A DNA stretch of 15,827 bases, from positions 1 through 15,827 of the forward strand of contig JAZTXE010000024.1 of NCBI GenBank assembly GCA_045636205.1. The letters are read 5' to 3'. The notes under the pieces are model-generated. The model was not told the DNA's origin and searched no databases. It saw only the letters and a list, made by a program, of their open reading frames with translations. A program made the translations under genes and the position numbers. Below are positions 14,008-15,827 of the stretch, one piece after another; the stretch's first letter is position 1, and every line of letters starts with the position of its first letter. This DNA comes from JAZRUF01 sp045636205. GTDB taxonomy: Bacteria > Bacillota > Clostridia > Oscillospirales > JAAYXM01.

Positions 14008-14571
14008 TTAAATGGGCGACTCTATCCCCGCCGCCTGCGCCTCTTGACGCACAATCTTGCGTATCTCAGCAAGCGTATCATCAATTTTATCGTTAATAAG
14101 CACGTACTTGTAATGATGCGCCATGGATTCCTCATACTCGTATCGCTTAAGCCGCAGCTCAATCTGCTCCTCGCCGCGTCCGCGCAAGCGATCCTCAAGC
14201 ACCTCGCGGCTTTTCGGCTTTAAGTAAATACTTACAACCGACGGCAATGCCTTCATCAGATTTATCGTGCCCTCAACGTCAATATCCTTTATAAGAACCT
14301 TGCCCGCGGTCTGCATATCCTCTAAAATCAGGCGGTTTGTGCCGTACAAATTCCCGTGGATTTCGCAGTATTCGAGCATTTCGCCCGCATCAAGCGCCGC
14401 GAGGAATTCATCCTTTGAAACAAACCGATACGGATTGTTCTGGCTCTCGCCCGGACGCATGGCGCGCGTGGTCATTGTAGGAAGCAGGGCAAGCCTTGAG
14501 CTCTCCTCAAAAAGGCGGTTTATTATCGTGTTTTTCCCGACTCCGGAACTCCCGGAAATAATAATAAGCAT
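14008..14571 (-). CDS. gmk: Guanylate kinase
   Basis: Guanylate kinase phosphorylates GMP (and dGMP) to the diphosphate with ATP. The 187-residue protein has the P-loop GSSGVGKNT (7-15), GMP-binding residues Arg36 and Arg39 in TTRAMRPGE with Glu42, Glu70 and Tyr76 around CEIHGNLYGT, and DIDVEG (96-101). The usual lid region with RLRGRGEEQ follows. The P-loop has Asn at the position usually Gly or Ser (GKNT), and TTRAMRPGE differs from the common STRxPRPGE, so this is a somewhat divergent member and could be a second paralogue rather than the housekeeping copy. ATG 14571 has GGGAGG about 11 nt upstream. It is preceded by a near-consensus promoter and stands as a single-gene unit. Confidence 0.85.
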   Translation of the reverse strand: MLIIISGSSGVGKNTIINRLFEESSRLALLPTMTTRAMRPGESQNNPYRFVSKDEFLAALDAGEMLEYCEIHGNLYGTNRLILEDMQTAGKVLIKDIDVEGTINLMKALPSVVSIYLKPKSREVLEDRLRGRGEEQIELRLKRYEYEESMAHHYKYVLINDKIDDTLAEIRKIVRQEAQAAGIESPI

Positions 14572-14604
14572 CCTTGCGGCTACCTCCCAAGCTTCTATAG
14601 ATAA

Positions 14605-14633
14605 ATTATACCCCTATTTTTCCCATATGTAAA
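14605..14633 (-). promoter_or_regulatory. Predicted sigma-A promoter of gmk
   Basis: On the minus strand TTTACA (14633-14628) and TATAAT (14610-14605) are exactly 17 bp apart, a near-consensus vegetative promoter. The start codon lies about 34 bp downstream of the -10. Confidence 0.75.
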
Positions 14634-14663
14634 GGTGTTTTTCGCCTTTTTTCGCAGTTTTTA

Positions 14664-15134
14664 TCAAATCTTATCCAGATTTATTATGTTTTTATTGCTC
14701 TTTTGCGCCCATTCATATGTCTGATACGCGCCGCCCGACTTTTTGCTCACGTAGAATATCACCAAATTCGAGCGCGAGACCATATTTCGGTTGCGTATCT
14801 GTATCGCGGCTTTAAAATGCGCACTCTCCGACTCACGGCATATCTCGACCGAATCGTAAAACGCTTCAAGGAAGTCGCGGTCTTTTGATATATCCGAGGT
14901 CTTATACGGGAGCACAAGGCTCAGCGAACTGTTTTCACTCCCGCGTTTTTTCTGCACTCGCTTTATGACCGATGCAACCAGCGTGTCAAACTCACCGTTT
15001 TTACCCACCAAAAACTCCACGTATTCTTTACTGCGCATTAGATTTTCGACTATCTCCTCAAGCCGACTCTCCAAAGCAAAATAATTGTCCACCTGACGAT
15101 GTCCGAAAAAACTCACCGTGTAAATATCAAGCAT
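14664..15134 (-). CDS. SLOG-family (DUF1273-like) protein
   Basis: A 156-residue cytoplasmic protein with the pattern of the SLOG superfamily (Rossmann-like, related to YpsA/LOG/DprA domains), which binds nucleotides or nucleotide-derived ligands. Key features are the N-terminal FFGHR (9-13), EFLVGKNGEFD (40-50), LSLVLPYKTSD (71-81) and the C-terminal SGGAYQTYEWAQ (133-144) preceded by a strand LVIFYV. The motifs GHR, GxxGxFD and SGGAYQT probably build the ligand pocket. ATG 15134 is chosen for AAGGAG with 8 nt spacing; GTG 15143 would add three residues. It is divergent from a small XRE regulator with a long palindrome between them. The function is unknown; some SLOG domains act in anti-phage signalling, which remains only a possibility here. 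Confidence 0.75.
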   Translation of the reverse strand: MLDIYTVSFFGHRQVDNYFALESRLEEIVENLMRSKEYVEFLVGKNGEFDTLVASVIKRVQKKRGSENSSLSLVLPYKTSDISKDRDFLEAFYDSVEICRESESAHFKAAIQIRNRNMVSRSNLVIFYVSKKSGGAYQTYEWAQKSNKNIINLDKI

Positions 15135-15165
15135 ACTATCCACTCCTTGGCAATGATTATCTGAG

Positions 15166-15209
15166 ATTATAGACTATTACATTATATAATGCAATAGTCT
15201 ACATGTAAA
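15166..15209 (-). promoter_or_regulatory. Two overlapping predicted promoters of the SLOG gene
   Basis: On the minus strand, TTTACA (15209-15204) with TATAAT (15186-15181), and TTGCAT (15194-15189) with TATAAT (15171-15166), each have 17-bp spacing. Both overlap the palindrome at 15170-15201, so a protein bound there would block them. No convincing plus-strand promoter for the XRE gene was found, although TATAAT also reads on that strand at 15185-15190. Confidence 0.6.
15170..15201. promoter_or_regulatory. 32-bp near-perfect palindrome, candidate operator of the XRE regulator
   Basis: TAGACTATT (15170-15178) mirrors AATAGTCTA (15193-15201), and CATTAT/ATAATG fill the centre (15180-15191). 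15 of 16 base pairs are symmetric; the only mismatch is 15179/15192. It covers both SLOG promoters and lies about 60 bp before the XRE start codon. A dimeric HTH protein binding here would repress the SLOG gene and perhaps its own gene. Confidence 0.6.
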
Positions 15210-15262
15210 GATGAATAATAAGATACTATCTAATAAAAAAATAAGTAATGAGGAAGTATCTT

Positions 15263-15466
15263 ATGATTAAATTAAGAGTGATAGAACTTTTAGAGAAAAA
15301 AGGCGTAACCAAATATTGGCTTTTTAAGCAACTTGGCATGAGTTATCAGAATTTCAGCCGTATGATTAATAACGAAACCAAATCAATACGTTATGAAAAC
15401 ATAGAGGCTCTATGCCAAATATTTGAATGCACTCCAAATGAGCTTTTTGAAATTACCGATGAATAA
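15263..15466 (+). CDS. Small XRE/Cro-type helix-turn-helix regulator
   Basis: A 67-residue protein consisting almost entirely of a lambda-repressor-like HTH domain (helix-turn-helix about residues 16-36: TKYWLFKQLGMSYQNFSRMI), then NNETKSIRYENIEALCQIFECTPNELFEI, a typical Cro/C1 ending. ATG 15263 is chosen because AGGAAG lies about 7 nt upstream; ATG 15248 lies before this ribosome site and would add five untypical residues. The gene is visibly more A/T-rich than the metabolic genes of the window, suggesting acquired DNA. It is divergent from the SLOG gene, and the 32-bp palindrome between them is its most likely binding site. A repeat element starts 9 bp after its stop. Confidence 0.85.
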   Translation: MIKLRVIELLEKKGVTKYWLFKQLGMSYQNFSRMINNETKSIRYENIEALCQIFECTPNELFEITDE

Positions 15467-15474
15467 ACCACCGC

Positions 15475-15585
15475 TTTTCCACCTCATCAGTCACCTGCGG
15501 TGACAGCTTCTCCTCAAGGAGAAGCCTTATTGCCTTCCCCTTGAGGGGAAGGGGGACCGCGTAAGCGGTGGATGAGGTGAGAAAA
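15475..15585 (+). repeat. Dispersed palindromic repeat element, complete R-L copy (copy 4)
   Basis: A 111-bp element bounded by TTTTCCACCTCATC (15475-15488) and GATGAGGTGAGAAAA (15571-15585), inverted repeats differing by one inserted base. Inside are four hairpins: GTCACC-TGC-GGTGAC (15490-15504), CTTCTCCT-CA-AGGAGAAG (15507-15524), CCTTCCCCT-TG-AGGGGAAGG (15533-15552) and ACCGC-GTAA-GCGGT (15556-15569). It lies between the XRE gene and the DUF559 gene start, 27 bp before the latter. It may also act as a transcription barrier. Confidence 0.85.
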
Positions 15586-15612
15586 CTACATAAAACCGAC
15601 AAGGGGCAAAAT

Positions 15613-15827
15613 ATGAAAAGAAACAACCCCGCATTGACAGAGAATTCTAAAAATTTAAGAAAAAACATGACCAAAGAGGAAAAACACCTGTGGTATGATT
15701 TTTTAAAGACGCTGCCTGTGACTGTTAATCGGCAAAAGGTAATCGGCAAATACATAGTTGATTTTTATATTGCATTGTCTAAAATTATCATTGAGCTTGA
15801 CGGCTCACAACACTATGAAGACAGTGG
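15613..15827 (+). CDS. DUF559 endonuclease-domain protein (3' truncated by window edge)
   Basis: The first 71 residues of a DUF559-type protein, a Vsr-like/PD-(D/E)XK-related nuclease-fold family usually about 110-130 residues long; the rest lies beyond the window. The N-terminus has LRKNMTKEEKHLWYDFLK (15-32), the family's typical start, followed by VNRQKVIGKYIVDFYI (38-53) and IIIELDGSQHYED (58-70). The conserved Asp50, Glu61, Asp63 and His67 are the probable catalytic or metal-binding residues. ATG 15613 has AAGGGG 6 nt upstream. It begins 27 bp after a complete palindromic repeat element. The biological role of stand-alone DUF559 proteins is poorly known; repair, restriction or mobile-element functions are possible. 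Confidence 0.85.
   Translation, partial: MKRNNPALTENSKNLRKNMTKEEKHLWYDFLKTLPVTVNRQKVIGKYIVDFYIALSKIIIELDGSQHYEDS

Noticed and set aside
13985..14011. Eight-codon plus-strand ORF (MRNEKKQF) with a purine-rich site before it
   Set aside because: Too short, in a low-complexity A/G stretch, and converging into the end of gmk; nothing supports translation.
1921..15585. CRISPR array
   Set aside because: The repeats are few, far apart, in both orientations, of different lengths, and lack regular spacers; no cas gene is present.
15453..15755. 100-codon minus-strand ORF across the repeat element and DUF559 gene
   Set aside because: It is the complement of the palindromes and the DUF559 frame, whose plus-strand product has clear family motifs.

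Overview
The window looks like a chromosomal segment of a low-to-moderate G+C Gram-positive bacterium, most likely a gut-type member of class Clostridia (Bacillota). This rests on a YycI-like/MurA/YycJ-like/RlmH cluster resembling the Bacillota walRK neighbourhood, strong AGGAGG-type ribosome sites, a membrane-tethered HtrA behind a two-component system, and palindromic intergenic repeats. The taxonomic call is inference; no rRNA or tRNA gene is present.

Layout. (1) 1-3443, plus strand: 3' end of a YycI-like gene, murA with its own promoter, a repeat-filled gap, a YycJ/WalJ-type metallo-beta-lactamase-fold hydrolase, and rlmH. (2) 3542-6460, plus: a PgcA-type phosphosugar mutase and nagA, ending at a hairpin terminator. 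(3) 6461-6831: non-coding, full of palindromes. (4) 6832-10578, plus: OmpR-type response regulator, HAMP histidine kinase and HtrA/DegP protease. Near-identical direct repeats of PhoP-box type lie before the regulator and before htrA, suggesting an envelope-stress circuit. (5) 10800-12942, minus: ilvB-ilvN (acetolactate synthase). (6) 13069-13870, minus: an unrecognised Cys-containing protein closely coupled to RidA. (7) 14008-14571, minus: guanylate kinase. (8) 14664-15466: a SLOG-family gene (minus) divergent from a small XRE/Cro regulator (plus), with a 32-bp near-perfect palindrome between them. (9) 15475-15827: a palindromic repeat element followed by the 5' part of a DUF559 nuclease gene cut by the window edge.

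How it works together. The left part is cell-envelope biology: MurA makes the first committed peptidoglycan precursor, the YycI/YycJ-like proteins belong to the WalRK neighbourhood, and the two-component system/HtrA unit probably guards extracytoplasmic protein quality. The mutase and NagA feed sugar and amino-sugar phosphates between glycolysis and wall synthesis. On the minus strand, IlvBN and RidA fit branched-chain amino acid synthesis and clearance of its reactive enamine by-products.

The least ordinary material is the dispersed palindromic repeats. They are built from two half-modules (here called R and L) whose hairpins change sequence between copies while keeping base-pairing. One intact copy sits 27 bp upstream of the DUF559 nuclease start. 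Together with the SLOG/XRE pair this right-hand end is the best candidate for an undescribed system, but a functional link is a hypothesis only.
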